64,000 bases of DNA, from the NCBI RefSeq assembly GCF_020532555.1, contig NZ_JAJBBR010000006.1, positions 62,001 through 126,000 of the forward strand, in the 5' to 3' direction. The position numbers were made by a program, and so were the translations under genes. Shown here one piece after another: positions 38,321 through 46,535 of the stretch. This stretch comes from Microvirga lenta. Lineage in GTDB: Bacteria > Pseudomonadota > Alphaproteobacteria > Rhizobiales > Beijerinckiaceae. The stretch's first letter is position 1, and each line of letters begins with the position of its first letter. The notes beneath the pieces are model-generated. The model saw only the letters and a list, made by a program, of their open reading frames with translations. It was not told the DNA's origin and did not search any database.

Positions 38321-38686
38321 TCAGCTGCTCGCGTTGACGAGATTCTCCAGGGTCTGTGCGACAACCTCCCGCTTTGCAGGCTTCTCCAGCCACGGGACAC
38401 CGAGGAGCTCCGGCGGATGATCTCCGGTCGCAGGCAGCGCGGAATAGACAGCGAACGGCACGGAACGCCGCTTCAGCTCCCGGGCGAGGAGCAGGCATGG
38501 GCCATCGCCCAGCATGACATCGAGGAGCGCCAGGTCTGGCGTGTCTTGCTCCAGCCAGCCCAGGGCCTTCGCGTTGGTGGGAAACAGGCCCGAGATTTTG
38601 AAGCCGGCTTCTTCCAGATAGGCTTCCAAGGCGAGGCCGATGAGGGCCTGGTCTTCGGCGATCATGCAGTGGGGCTGGTTCGACAT
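38321..38686 (-). CDS. single-domain response regulator
   Basis: This is a receiver-only protein of 121 residues. The acidic pocket is Glu11-Asp12 (AEDQALIG), the phosphorylation site is Asp56 (LALLDVMLGD), Ser replaces the usual Thr in VYSALP, and the Lys in WLEKPAKRE is present. Without an output domain it probably acts by protein contact or as a phosphate shuttle or sink. The ATG at 38684-38686 gives the normal receiver N-terminus. No kinase gene is adjacent, so its partner must be elsewhere. Confidence 0.85.
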   Translation of the reverse strand: MSNQPHCMIAEDQALIGLALEAYLEEAGFKISGLFPTNAKALGWLEQDTPDLALLDVMLGDGPCLLLARELKRRSVPFAVYSALPATGDHPPELLGVPWLEKPAKREVVAQTLENLVNASS

Positions 38687-39031
38687 CGTCACGGTCTTTG
38701 GTTGGGTTCCATGAGGAGGAGGGGGCTCTGCCGGCGAGGAGGAAGTCCCGGCAGAGCCCCGTCGAGACGAGCGAGGGAACGACCCGCCTCGACCCTCCTT
38801 CTAGCGCCGCCCGGCATTATCCTCATTCAACCATGTGTAACTTGGCCGTTATTCCCGGGCGACGATGGCGACCGTGAACCGCCGTGTCCGTCCAGGCCGG
38901 AGGGCGCCGCTGCCGGTTGATCCACATCATGGCGCCTCCGCCAACGATGGGTCATGCCACCCGCTTCGGGCAGCAGCCAAGACGGGTCGCTGCCTCGGAC
39001 GGGCCTGCAACCTTTGCCACGGAACGCCGCC
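38687..39031. promoter_or_regulatory. divergent region with a 13-bp hairpin
   Basis: This 345-base region separates the response regulator (minus) and the quinone reductase gene (plus). It contains a perfect stem of 13 bases, with arms 38722-38734 and 38748-38760 around a 13-base loop. The stem lies 36 bases upstream of the response regulator start, so it may be part of that gene's leader RNA. No other feature was recognised. Confidence 0.45.
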
Positions 39032-39616
39032 ATGTCGCACATCGTGATCATCCAGGGACATCCGACTGCCGGAGGCGGGCACTTCTGCCATGCTCTGGCG
39101 GAGGCCTACGCCAGAGGGGCGGCAGAGGGCGGTCACGACGTCCGTCAGATCCTCGTGGCCGAGCTCGACTTTCCCCTCCTGCGATCGAAGCGCGACTGGG
39201 AGAAGTCTCCGCCGCCGCCCGCCATTGCCGGCGTCCAGGACACGATTGCCCGGGCCGATCACCTGGTCATCATCTATCCCCTGTGGCTCGGAGACATGCC
39301 TGCGCTTCTCAAGGGTTTCCTTGAGCAGGCCCTGCGTCCGGCCTTCATGTCGGGAACATCGGATCCGGGGGGCAACTGGAAAACCGTGCTGAAAGGCAAG
39401 TCCTCCCGCATCGTGGTGACCATGGGAATGCCGGCCTTCGTGTACCGTTGGTATTTTGGAGCCCACAGCCTCAGGAGCCTGAAGCGCAGCATCCTCGCCC
39501 TGGTCGGTATCGGCCCGAACCGCCACACCTTGATCGGCACTGTCGAGGGCATGAGCGAGGCCAAGCGGAAGGTGTGGCTCGAGAGAATGCGCCGCTTGGG
39601 AGCCGGGGCGCGCTAG
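39032..39616 (+). CDS. NAD(P)H quinone oxidoreductase, flavodoxin-like fold
   Basis: This is a flavoprotein of 194 residues of the NQO1/KefF/MdaB type, which reduces quinones by two electrons to protect against redox cycling. The FMN/FAD loop is near the N-terminus (IVIIQGHPTAGGGHFCHALAEAY). The core YPLWLGDMPALLKGFLEQALRPAFM is a family hallmark, and GPNRHTLIGTVEGMSE follows. The ATG at 39032 gives the normal length. It is a single gene; the following small operon has its own control site. Confidence 0.88.
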   Translation: MSHIVIIQGHPTAGGGHFCHALAEAYARGAAEGGHDVRQILVAELDFPLLRSKRDWEKSPPPPAIAGVQDTIARADHLVIIYPLWLGDMPALLKGFLEQALRPAFMSGTSDPGGNWKTVLKGKSSRIVVTMGMPAFVYRWYFGAHSLRSLKRSILALVGIGPNRHTLIGTVEGMSEAKRKVWLERMRRLGAGAR

Positions 39617-39675
39617 GCAATTCGCCGTCATGGACATGACGGCCCTGACCTGATCTGCGCCGATCTCCGTCACGA

Positions 39676-39689
39676 TTGATGGAGATCAA
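39676..39689. promoter_or_regulatory. perfect FNR/FixK box
   Basis: The sequence TTGATGGAGATCAA matches the FNR/FixK consensus TTGAT-N4-ATCAA at every defined base. A FixK-like regulator with the matching E-x-x-SR recognition helix is encoded at 42865-43554. If it acts at the usual -41.5 position, transcription would start near 39724, upstream of the small-protein and cytochrome c pair. The box covers the first possible ATG of that gene, which argues for a later start. Confidence 0.7.
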
Positions 39690-39693
39690 GGAG

Positions 39694-40173
39694 ATGGAAC
39701 CTGCCGCACTTAAGCTCCGAATTCGCGACGAGGCGGCGAGACAGGTCCGCCTTCGTCCGGAGGAGGAAGAATTGCTTCAGCACATCACGCTTCATCTGGC
39801 CCGCAGCAAGGAATTTCCGGAGGGCAGCCGACACCATGGCTACGAGATCGTCGCTCCTCTCGATGCCGACGGGTTGATCGACCCGGCCGAGTGGCGGGAG
39901 AAGCGGGCCCAGTGCCGCGTCAGACGCTTCTGGGCCGGCGAGGCGGACCAGCACGGTGTCCTGGTGCATCGTCCGGGCGGTGCCGACGGAGCCACATGGA
40001 TGATCGACTACGATCTTGACCGGACGACGGATGACGAGGCAGGCTATCGCTTGGCGAAGCACCGGTTCGCGCCGGGCGAGTACGTGACCATCCGGGACGA
40101 GGACGAAAAGCTCCACACGTTCCAGGTGGTTGCGGTGAGAGGCGCTCAGCAACCTGAAAAGGAGCACGCCTGA
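39694..40173 (+). CDS. small soluble protein of unknown function, probable FixK target
   Basis: No function is known. The frame from 39694 encodes 159 residues; the likely conserved core begins at LQHITLHLARSKEFPEGS and contains RRFWAGEADQHGVLVHRPGG and APGEYVTIRDEDEKLHTFQV. The start is open. ATG 39679 lies inside the FNR/FixK box and ATG 39694 has GGAG nine bases before. A TTG at 39772 has the strongest ribosome site (GGAGGAGG) and would fit a FixK-driven transcript, giving 133 residues. Its stop overlaps the start of a cytochrome c gene. I recall similar proteins in rhizobia, which suggests a link to low-oxygen metabolism. Confidence 0.75.
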   Translation: MEPAALKLRIRDEAARQVRLRPEEEELLQHITLHLARSKEFPEGSRHHGYEIVAPLDADGLIDPAEWREKRAQCRVRRFWAGEADQHGVLVHRPGGADGATWMIDYDLDRTTDDEAGYRLAKHRFAPGEYVTIRDEDEKLHTFQVVAVRGAQQPEKEHA

Positions 40174-40496
40174 TGATCCCGTGGCGCTCCGTTCTTCTCG
40201 CCTGCTCCCTGGGCCTGGGCCTGCAACCGGCTCTTGCCCAGGAGGGCCGTGTCCAGCGGGGGCTGACCTTCGCGCAGGTCCACTGCGCCCAGTGCCATGC
40301 CATCGGCCGTTTCGGCGAGAGCCCGCTGGCGGAGGCGCCACCGTTTCGGACCCTCGGGGACCGGTATCCCGTCGAAAGCCTGGCGGAGGCCTTCGCCGAA
40401 GGCATCACGACGGGACATCCGTCCATGCCCGAGTTTCAGCTCGACGTGGCGCAGATCAACGATCTGCTCGCCTATCTCCAGTCGGTCCAGGAATAG
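40173..40496 (+). CDS. small periplasmic cytochrome c
   Basis: This is a class I cytochrome c of 107 residues. The Sec signal peptide (MIPWRSVLLACSLGLGLQPALAQ) is cleaved after ALA. The haem site CAQCH follows in FAQVHCAQCHAIGRFGESP, the Met ligand is in TTGHPSMPEF, and the C-terminal helix is INDLLAYLQSVQ. The ATG overlaps the previous stop, so both are made from one transcript behind the FNR/FixK box. Expression at low oxygen is therefore predicted. The redox partner is unknown. Confidence 0.9.
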   Translation: MIPWRSVLLACSLGLGLQPALAQEGRVQRGLTFAQVHCAQCHAIGRFGESPLAEAPPFRTLGDRYPVESLAEAFAEGITTGHPSMPEFQLDVAQINDLLAYLQSVQE

Positions 40497-40512
40497 GCGA
40501 GAGCCCGTCGCA

Positions 40513-41274
40513 TCAGGTGTGATGGGTGATAAGGCCGTTGTCGATCAGGGTGGACCAGACATCTTCGGCGGTGTCGGCGAAGTGCACCAGCTTGCGGTCG
40601 CTCTCGCTCACCATCCCGTGTTCGAGAAGCACGTCGAACTTGATGATGGAGCGCCAGTACTTCTTGTCGAAAAGCACGATCGGAAGCGGCGGGGCCTTGC
40701 CGGTCTGACGAAGGGTGAGAAGCTCGAAGAGTTCGTCGAGCGTCCCGAAACCGCCGGGGAACACCACGAGGGCGTTCGCCCTCATGGCCAGATGCATCTT
40801 GCGCATGGCGAAGTAGTGGAACCGGAACGTCAGATCCGGCGTGGAGTAGCGGTTGGGCTCCTGCTCGTGCGGCAGGGTGATGTTGAAGCCGATGGACGGG
40901 GCGCCGACATCGTGCGCCCCCCTGTTGGCGGCTTCCATGAGGCCCGGACCTCCGCCCGTGGCAATGACGTTGTCGCGGATGCCGTTGACCGGCTTCAGGG
41001 CGCCGCCGCGCTCCGACGCGATGGCCCCGAACTTCCGGGCTTCGTTGTACCAGAAGGGGTGCTGCCCCGGGCCGTTCTCCCGCACGCGAGCACTGCCGAA
41101 AACCACGATGGTCGACCGGATGCCCCAGGTCCGCAGGTGCTCCTCGGGCTTGGCGTATTCCAGCTGGAACCGGACGCCGCGCATGGAATCCCCCAGCAGG
41201 AAGTCCTGATCGAGAGCGGCAAGCCGGTAGGATGGAGAATTCAGATGGGCTTCGGCGGTATCGACATCATGCAT
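40513..41274 (-). CDS. LOG family / TIGR00730 Rossmann-fold protein
   Basis: This is a protein of 253 residues with the lysine decarboxylase-like (LOG) fold. The two defining motifs are present: GGGPGLMEAANRGA and PGGFGTLDE. LOG enzymes split nucleoside 5'-monophosphates into base and ribose 5-phosphate, in plants to activate cytokinins; bacterial members have a similar activity on AMP-type substrates. It has an N-terminal extension of about 60 residues ahead of the Rossmann core (STIVVFGSARV), as in the longer group. ATG 41274 follows AAGGAG. It is convergent with the cytochrome c gene. Confidence 0.88.
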   Translation of the reverse strand: MHDVDTAEAHLNSPSYRLAALDQDFLLGDSMRGVRFQLEYAKPEEHLRTWGIRSTIVVFGSARVRENGPGQHPFWYNEARKFGAIASERGGALKPVNGIRDNVIATGGGPGLMEAANRGAHDVGAPSIGFNITLPHEQEPNRYSTPDLTFRFHYFAMRKMHLAMRANALVVFPGGFGTLDELFELLTLRQTGKAPPLPIVLFDKKYWRSIIKFDVLLEHGMVSESDRKLVHFADTAEDVWSTLIDNGLITHHT

Positions 41275-41546
41275 CTTCTTGAAGCTCCTTTCGCGAAACC
41301 CTTCAATGGACGGAGGACCTTGATCGCCTCCTGGGCGCGGACCCCCGAGAAGATCAAGCTCCCGGTGCCCGATCAACCGCAGCCGTCCGGCCAAAGCCAT
41401 CCCTAGCGAAATTTCCGCGTGGATGGTCCGGTTCCGTCCTTCAGGAATGGGAGTCCGCAGGAGGAGCGCTACGCACCGGAAAACCGAAGGACGGAGCGCC
41501 GGCTTGGGCTCTCGTCCTTCGGGCAGGGCAGGGTATCGATCCGGGG

Positions 41547-41828
41547 CTAGGCGAAGATCGCCTCGATCCTGCTCTTCAGCTCCGCAAGTTCGCGCACGTA
41601 AGGAGCGCGGCGCTCCTGGTGGCGTCTCCTGAGCACCGCGATCAGCTCGCGCTTCTGGGCTTCGTCGGCCAAGCTGTGCCGGATCGATTCGATGCTCTTC
41701 TCATGGGCGAAGTCGATATCTGCCAGGCTGGCCAGTATCGATTGCAGCCGCGGCTGGATGTCTTCGGGATAGAAAGGATCGTCGCTCAGTCTCGCTCGGT
41801 ACCGGAAATGTTCAAGATGGACAGCCAT
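41547..41828 (-). CDS. small helical protein of unknown function
   Basis: This is a 93-residue soluble protein. The start ATG at 41826-41828 follows a strong GGAGGAAG site. The sequence is mostly charged and helical, for example EDIQPRLQSILASLADIDFAHE and ELIAVLRRRHQERRAPYVRELAEL, with a histidine-containing helix. No known domain was recognised. It lies next to the oxygen-response cluster but is a separate unit, since a terminator separates it from the universal stress protein gene. Confidence 0.65.
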   Translation of the reverse strand: MAVHLEHFRYRARLSDDPFYPEDIQPRLQSILASLADIDFAHEKSIESIRHSLADEAQKRELIAVLRRRHQERRAPYVRELAELKSRIEAIFA

Positions 41829-41938
41829 GCGCTTCCTCCGCGGATTTGTTGTTCTTGAACGGCTAGGGCCTCCCCATGTGATAGGATGCTGCGACACTTT
41901 GATGATTGTTTGGCGTTCGCCGCTTGCGCGAATGCGCA

Positions 41939-41961
41939 AACCCCTCCTGGAGGGAGGGGTT
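41939..41961 (-). terminator. hairpin terminator after the universal stress protein gene
   Basis: AACCCCTCC (41939-41947) and GGAGGGGTT (41953-41961) form a perfect nine-pair stem with a five-base loop, 20 bases beyond the stop of the minus-strand gene. The T-run is short, so efficiency is uncertain. Confidence 0.6.
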
Positions 41962-41980
41962 CGGATTTAGCGGAGACGGC

Positions 41981-42826
41981 TCAGTAGGAGAGGAAGAGCG
42001 GGACCGGCGCTTCCTTGAGGAGCGACTGGGTCACGCCGCCGAGCACCATCTGGCGCAGGCGCGAATGGACGAAAGCGCCCATCACGATCATGTCGGCCCG
42101 GGTCAGCTTCGCATGGTTGCGCAGGGTTTCTGCTGCGTCACCGTTCTGGGCCGTGAGTTCCGTGACCGTGACCTGCACGCCGTGGCGGATCAGATGCGGA
42201 GCGATCTCCGCCCCCGGAACGGCCCTCGACAGGTCCTTCTCACCGGACACGCAGACGATCTCGACGGTTTGGGCGTGCTTGAGGAAGGGCAGGGCGTCGT
42301 TGAGGGCGCGGGCGGCCTTCGCACTGCCGTCCCAGGCGACGATGATCCGCTCCGCCTTGAAGGTGTCCGTACCGCGCGGCACCACGATCACCGGGCGCCC
42401 GCTGGAGAACAGGGCCTGCTCGATGAGCGAACGGTCCACCGTGAGCATGTCGGCATCGGCATCGGCCACGGCGAGGTCATGCACCCTGCAGAGCGAGGAG
42501 AACGTCTCCACAAGCTCGGCGTAGCGCAGCTGAACCGCCTCGACCGAGCAGGGGATTCCCTCGATCATTGCTTTCTGACGTGCGCTTTCGGCTGCGGCTT
42601 CGGCGAGTTCGCGCACCCGCTGGTTCTCGGCGGCCACGAGCCCCGACGCCATATCGCTGACGACCGAATGGGTCAGCGCGAGCTTGACGGAGGCCGAGAG
42701 GGCCGTGACATGCGCGCCCGACTCGCGGGCCAGCGAGAGGCCGTAGCTCAGCGCTGCGGACGGGGCCTCCTCGTCCTCGGTGAATCCGATGAGAATGTTC
42801 TTCATGTTGTTCAGTGGCTTGGTCAT
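41981..42826 (-). CDS. universal stress protein, tandem UspA domains
   Basis: This is a cytoplasmic stress protein of 281 residues with two Usp domains. The first starts at NILIGFTEDEEAPSAALSYGL, the second at ERIIVAWDGSAKAARALNDA and ends with the ATP-binding motif MGAFVHSRLRQMVLGGVT. Such proteins are often controlled by FixK/Fnr-type regulators under low oxygen. ATG 42826 follows AGGAGGGA. It starts 38 bases after the FixK-like gene on the same strand and is probably co-transcribed with it. Its terminator is at 41939-41961. Confidence 0.9.
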   Translation of the reverse strand: MTKPLNNMKNILIGFTEDEEAPSAALSYGLSLARESGAHVTALSASVKLALTHSVVSDMASGLVAAENQRVRELAEAAAESARQKAMIEGIPCSVEAVQLRYAELVETFSSLCRVHDLAVADADADMLTVDRSLIEQALFSSGRPVIVVPRGTDTFKAERIIVAWDGSAKAARALNDALPFLKHAQTVEIVCVSGEKDLSRAVPGAEIAPHLIRHGVQVTVTELTAQNGDAAETLRNHAKLTRADMIVMGAFVHSRLRQMVLGGVTQSLLKEAPVPLFLSY

Positions 42827-42864
42827 GGGTTCCCTCCTGGTGATCGGCTGCCTGCTCGATGGGA

Positions 42865-43554
42865 TCAGGCGTTGAGGCGGCGCAGGGCGGCCTTGTTGTT
42901 GAGGACGATGCGGCGGGTTGCCGGAAGCTTGATCACGGCCTCCCGCTCGAGCTGCGTCAGGGAGCGCGACACGGTCTCGATCGTCAGGCCGAGGTGATCG
43001 GCGATGTCGGCCCGGGACATGGGGAGATCGATGGCGCCTTCGCTGTCGGAGGCGCGGTCCGCCATGTCGAGGAGGAAGGAGGCGATCTTTTCCAGGGCTG
43101 TCTTGCGGCCGAGCAGGAGCATGTGGTCCTGGGCCCGCTCGAGGGAGCGCATCATGCCCTTCACGAATTGCTGGGCGAACTGGCTGTCGCTGGCGGCCAG
43201 GGTTTCCAGGCTGCACCGGCGATAGGCCATCACCACCGCATCCCCGACCGCTTCGGCGCTGAAGCGGTATTCGTCGCCCGTCTCGATGCCGAAGATGTCG
43301 CCGGCCAGATGGAACGCGTCGATCTGGCGGCGTCCGTCGCTCAGGAGCTTGGAGGTGCGGACGACGCCGGAGACGACCTTGTAGAAATAGGCGGCGCGGT
43401 CGCCCTCGGAGAAGATCTCGTCGTCCTTGGTGTAGGACCGGATCGAGCTGATGGCCTGCGTGGAGGTGTCTGCCGTGGAGCGGGCCGGCTGGGGAGCCCG
43501 GGCGATGATCGCAGCGGCCGGATTGGGGGTATTGATCGTGACCGTGGTGTGCAT
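42865..43554 (-). CDS. fixK: Crp/Fnr-family transcription regulator, FixK-like
   Basis: This is a DNA-binding regulator of 229 residues. The N-terminal cyclic-nucleotide-like domain has no FNR cysteine cluster, so it does not sense oxygen with an Fe-S centre and is FixK-like. The C-terminal helix-turn-helix is SRADIADHLGLTIETVSRSLTQLERE; the E-T-V-S-R recognition helix predicts binding to TTGAT-N4-ATCAA. The gene lies beside fixJ and fixL homologues, the usual activators of fixK. A likely target is the box at 39676-39689. ATG 43554 was chosen. Confidence 0.88.
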   Translation of the reverse strand: MHTTVTINTPNPAAAIIARAPQPARSTADTSTQAISSIRSYTKDDEIFSEGDRAAYFYKVVSGVVRTSKLLSDGRRQIDAFHLAGDIFGIETGDEYRFSAEAVGDAVVMAYRRCSLETLAASDSQFAQQFVKGMMRSLERAQDHMLLLGRKTALEKIASFLLDMADRASDSEGAIDLPMSRADIADHLGLTIETVSRSLTQLEREAVIKLPATRRIVLNNKAALRRLNA

Positions 43555-43648
43555 CGTGCCCTCGTCGTCTCAAGTCGTTGACCTTGAGCTATGGGTACCG
43601 CCGCACGGACCGGTCAGAAATTCAGATATGCTCCCTAAGGGATTCCCC

Positions 43649-44062
43649 TTAGCCCGCGGACGGTGCCAGATCGGCCGCGATTTCCCCGCCGAAGCCGGCC
43701 AGGGCGGAGCGGATGCTGTTCACGAGGGTCTCGTCCAGGAGGGGCTTTTCCAGCACTTCGTGGATGCCCGCCACGGCCGCGCGCTCCCTCACGTCCTCGC
43801 TGACATGGCCGGAGATCAGGATGGTCGGGTAGCTTCGGTGGCGGTCCCGGAGGATGTCGACGAGCTGAATGCCGTTGATGGACGGCATCTGGTAGTCCAC
43901 CACGAGACAGCCGTGCTCCGGCAGGTCCGCGTCCGCCAGAAGCTCCACGCCGCTGCCGTAGAGGCGTACGTCGATTCCCTCGATCCCGAGGGCGAACTTG
44001 AGCGAGTTGCGGACTGCGGCATCGTCGTCGACGATGAGGACGGATCCCGTTCGGGAGGACAT
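43649..44062 (-). CDS. single-domain response regulator in the fix cluster
   Basis: This is a receiver-only protein of 137 residues with acidic pocket VDDDAAV (11-17), phosphorylation site Asp56 (LVVDYQMPSING), ISGHVS and the Lys in LEKPLLDE. It lacks a DNA-binding domain. Position between the FixK-like gene and fixJ suggests it takes phosphate from FixL and tunes the FixLJ signal, like the FixJ-only receivers in other rhizobia; this is inferred. ATG 44062 gives the normal N-terminus. A CTAAGG/CCTTAG palindrome overlaps its stop codon. Confidence 0.87.
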   Translation of the reverse strand: MSSRTGSVLIVDDDAAVRNSLKFALGIEGIDVRLYGSGVELLADADLPEHGCLVVDYQMPSINGIQLVDILRDRHRSYPTILISGHVSEDVRERAAVAGIHEVLEKPLLDETLVNSIRSALAGFGGEIAADLAPSAG

Positions 44063-44180
44063 GGCGGACCTTGCAATAGGGCTTGTGAGCAACGGTCCCG
44101 GTGTACCCGATCCTCCGGCCGGGGGAATTGATCCCCCTCAAAATCTGGAATTCCCGGTATCGGGAGAAATCCCTAGGGGA

Positions 44181-44801
44181 TCATACGTCCTTGAGGTTCC
44201 CGGCCAGCAGCGCCATCCGGACGAGTTCGGAGAGGCTGGACGCCTGCATCTTGCCCATGACGTTGGCCCGATAGATCTCGACCGTCCGGGGGCTGATGCC
44301 GAGATCGTAGGCGATGACCTTGTTCGCCTTGCCAGCGACGAGGCCGTCGAGAACCTGTCGCTCCCGCTCGGAGAGGGAATCGATGCGCCCCTGGACCTCG
44401 GCGGTCTGGCTGGTCCGCTCGGCGTTCTGCTCCTGCAGGTCCAGCGCGGAGCGCACGGCCGCCAGGAAGAGGTCGTCGTCGAAAGGTTTCTCGATGAAAT
44501 CCACAGCACCCTGCTTCATGGCCTCGACGGCGAGAGGCACGTCCGCGTGCCCGGTCATGACGATGACCGGCACCGAGAACCCGCGGGATTTCAGGCGGCG
44601 TAGGAATTCAATCCCATCGACTTCCGGCATGCGGACATCGGTGACGATGCAGCCGGCCACAGGCTCCGTCACGCTGTCCAGGAACGACACCGCGGATTCG
44701 TGGAGCCGGACCGGCAGGCCCACCGTCGCGAGCAGGAAGGACAGAGACTGGCGGACGGCCACGTCGTCGTCCACCACGTGTACGATCCCATCATTCCGCA
44801 T
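44181..44801 (-). CDS. fixJ: two-component response regulator FixJ
   Basis: FixJ activates fixK and related genes when phosphorylated by FixL at low oxygen. The protein has 206 residues. The receiver has the phosphorylation site Asp55 ([13 protein letters not shown]), the switch Thr in [20 protein letters not shown] and Lys in IEKPFDDD. The LuxR-type helix-turn-helix is [21 protein letters not shown] and [16 protein letters not shown]. Its start overlaps the fixL stop by 11 bases. Length and motif spacing match FixJ of rhizobia. Confidence 0.93.
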   Translation of the reverse strand: MRNDGIVHVVDDDVAVRQSLSFLLATVGLPVRLHESAVSFLDSVTEPVAGCIVTDVRMPEVDGIEFLRRLKSRGFSVPVIVMTGHADVPLAVEAMKQGAVDFIEKPFDDDLFLAAVRSALDLQEQNAERTSQTAEVQGRIDSLSERERQVLDGLVAGKANKVIAYDLGISPRTVEIYRANVMGKMQASSLSELVRMALLAGNLKDV

Positions 44802-46332
44802 TCGCCAACTCCTCCTCCTTCACCATCCGCAGGGTGAACCTGAACGTGGTTCCCTCGCCGGTCCGCGATTCGACCCAGATCCTGCCGCCATGAGCCTCGA
44901 CGATGGTCCGGCAGATCGACAAGCCGACTCCCATGCCGTTCTTCTTGGTCGTCACGAAGGGCTGGAACAGCTGCTCGGTAATCTCGGGCGCGATGCCCGG
45001 CCCCGTATCGGCCACGCTGATTTCGACCATTCCGTCGTTCTCCGGGAGGGCCGTGGCGACGACGAGTTCGCGGCGGGTCGAGTCCTGCATCGCCTCGATG
45101 GCGTTCCGGATCAGGTTGAGCAGGACCTGCTGGATCTGGATGCGATCCGCCAGGACGAGCTCGGCATCCTGGTCGAAGCGGTAGGAGACCCGCACGCCCT
45201 TCTCCTTGGCGCCCACCAGGGCGAGGGCGCTCGCCTCCTGAATGAGCTTCGGCAGGCTTTCGATATGGCGCCCGCTCTCGCCTCGGGAGACGAACTCGCG
45301 CAGATGCCGGATGACCCGGCCCGCCCGCAGCGCCTGATCGGCCGCCTGGCTGACGGCGTCGCGCAGCATGGGGGCATGCTCGTCCTTGCTCTGTTCCAGC
45401 AGGCGCCGGCACCCTTTCAGGTAGTTGGCGATGGCCGTCAGGGGCTGGTTGATCTCGTGCGCCAGGGTCGAGGCCATTTCGCCGAGCGCCGTGAAACGGG
45501 ACATGTGCACCAGCTCGGATTGAAGCTCCTGCAGGCGCGCCTCCGTCCGCTGGCTCTCGGTCAGGTCGCGGATGAACCCGGTGAAATAACGCTGCCCCCC
45601 TGAGCGCATCTCGCCGACGGCGAGCTCGATGGGGAAGGTCGATCCGTCCTTGCGCTGGCCCACGACCACGCGCCCGATGCCGATGATGCGGCGCTCGCCC
45701 GTGGAGAGATACCGCTGCATGTAGCCGTCATGCTGATCCCGGTAGGGCTCGGGCATCAGAATCTTGATGTTCTCGCCGATCACCTCTTCCGCGGTGCAGC
45801 CGAACAGGCGCTCGGCGGCGACGCTGAAGGACTGGATCCTGGCCTGCTCGTCGATGACGATCATCGCGTCGGGCACGGTTTCGAGGATCGAACGCAGGTG
45901 CGCCTCCCGGGCCTTCAGGGCCTCCTCGGCCGCGACCCGCTCGGTGATGTCGCGCGTCACCTTGGCGTAGCCGTGCAGCTTGCCCGATGCGTCGCGCAGG
46001 GGGGTGAGGGTGACATGGGCCATGAAGACGGAGCCGTCCTTGCGGATCCGCGGAGCCTGCTCCTCGTAGCGGCCGGTCTGCTCCACCGTCCTCAGGGCCT
46101 GCTCCGGCCTGCCGGCCGCCGCATCCTCGGGCGGGTAGAACACGGAGAAGTGGCGGCCCAGGATCTCGTCCTCGCGCCAGCCCTTGATGCGCTCCGCCCC
46201 CGCATTCCAGCTGGTGACCCGGCCCTCGGTATCGAGCATGTAGATCGCGAAATCCGTCACGGCGTCGATCAGGAGCTCGAAACTGACATCCCTGCCGAGA
46301 GGGGACGGGGAGGTTGAGGCCGATTCAGTCAA
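44791..46332 (-). CDS. fixL: oxygen-sensing histidine kinase FixL
   Basis: This is a haem-based oxygen sensor kinase of 513 residues, soluble. There are two PAS domains: 18-130 without haem and 145-262 with haem. In the second, His201 in [18 protein letters not shown] is the haem ligand and Arg221 (IIGIGR) is the signal-transmitting residue, equal to His200 and Arg220 of Bradyrhizobium FixL. The kinase part has phosphorylation site His292 ([10 protein letters not shown]), then the N box ([10 protein letters not shown]), DTGPGIAPE and [12 protein letters not shown] at 46330-46332 with AGGAG seven bases upstream is the likely start. Confidence 0.93.
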   Translation of the reverse strand: MTESASTSPSPLGRDVSFELLIDAVTDFAIYMLDTEGRVTSWNAGAERIKGWREDEILGRHFSVFYPPEDAAAGRPEQALRTVEQTGRYEEQAPRIRKDGSVFMAHVTLTPLRDASGKLHGYAKVTRDITERVAAEEALKAREAHLRSILETVPDAMIVIDEQARIQSFSVAAERLFGCTAEEVIGENIKILMPEPYRDQHDGYMQRYLSTGERRIIGIGRVVVGQRKDGSTFPIELAVGEMRSGGQRYFTGFIRDLTESQRTEARLQELQSELVHMSRFTALGEMASTLAHEINQPLTAIANYLKGCRRLLEQSKDEHAPMLRDAVSQAADQALRAGRVIRHLREFVSRGESGRHIESLPKLIQEASALALVGAKEKGVRVSYRFDQDAELVLADRIQIQQVLLNLIRNAIEAMQDSTRRELVVATALPENDGMVEISVADTGPGIAPEITEQLFQPFVTTKKNGMGVGLSICRTIVEAHGGRIWVESRTGEGTTFRFTLRMVKEEELANAE

Positions 46333-46535
46333 AAAAGCTCTCCTGAGCGGATGGACCCGTCCGCAAATCTCCGGCTGCCGAGCAGAGCGCCAATATTCCC
46401 ATTCCACCGGAACGTAGCAAAGGCTCGATTATCGCAGGCGTCCTGCCCCTGCAATAGGGGCGGGGCGCGGTCTATGGTCCCCTCGCGGGGACGGCCATTG
46501 CCAAGGTTGTCCGGGTTGCGGAGCCCGGTCGCGCC

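Noticed and set aside
43569-43590. Palindrome with TCAA and TTGA upstream of the FixK-like gene, at first read as an FNR box
   Set aside because: The half sites are in the inverse order (TCAA-N4-TTGA) and spacing does not match TTGAT-N4-ATCAA.
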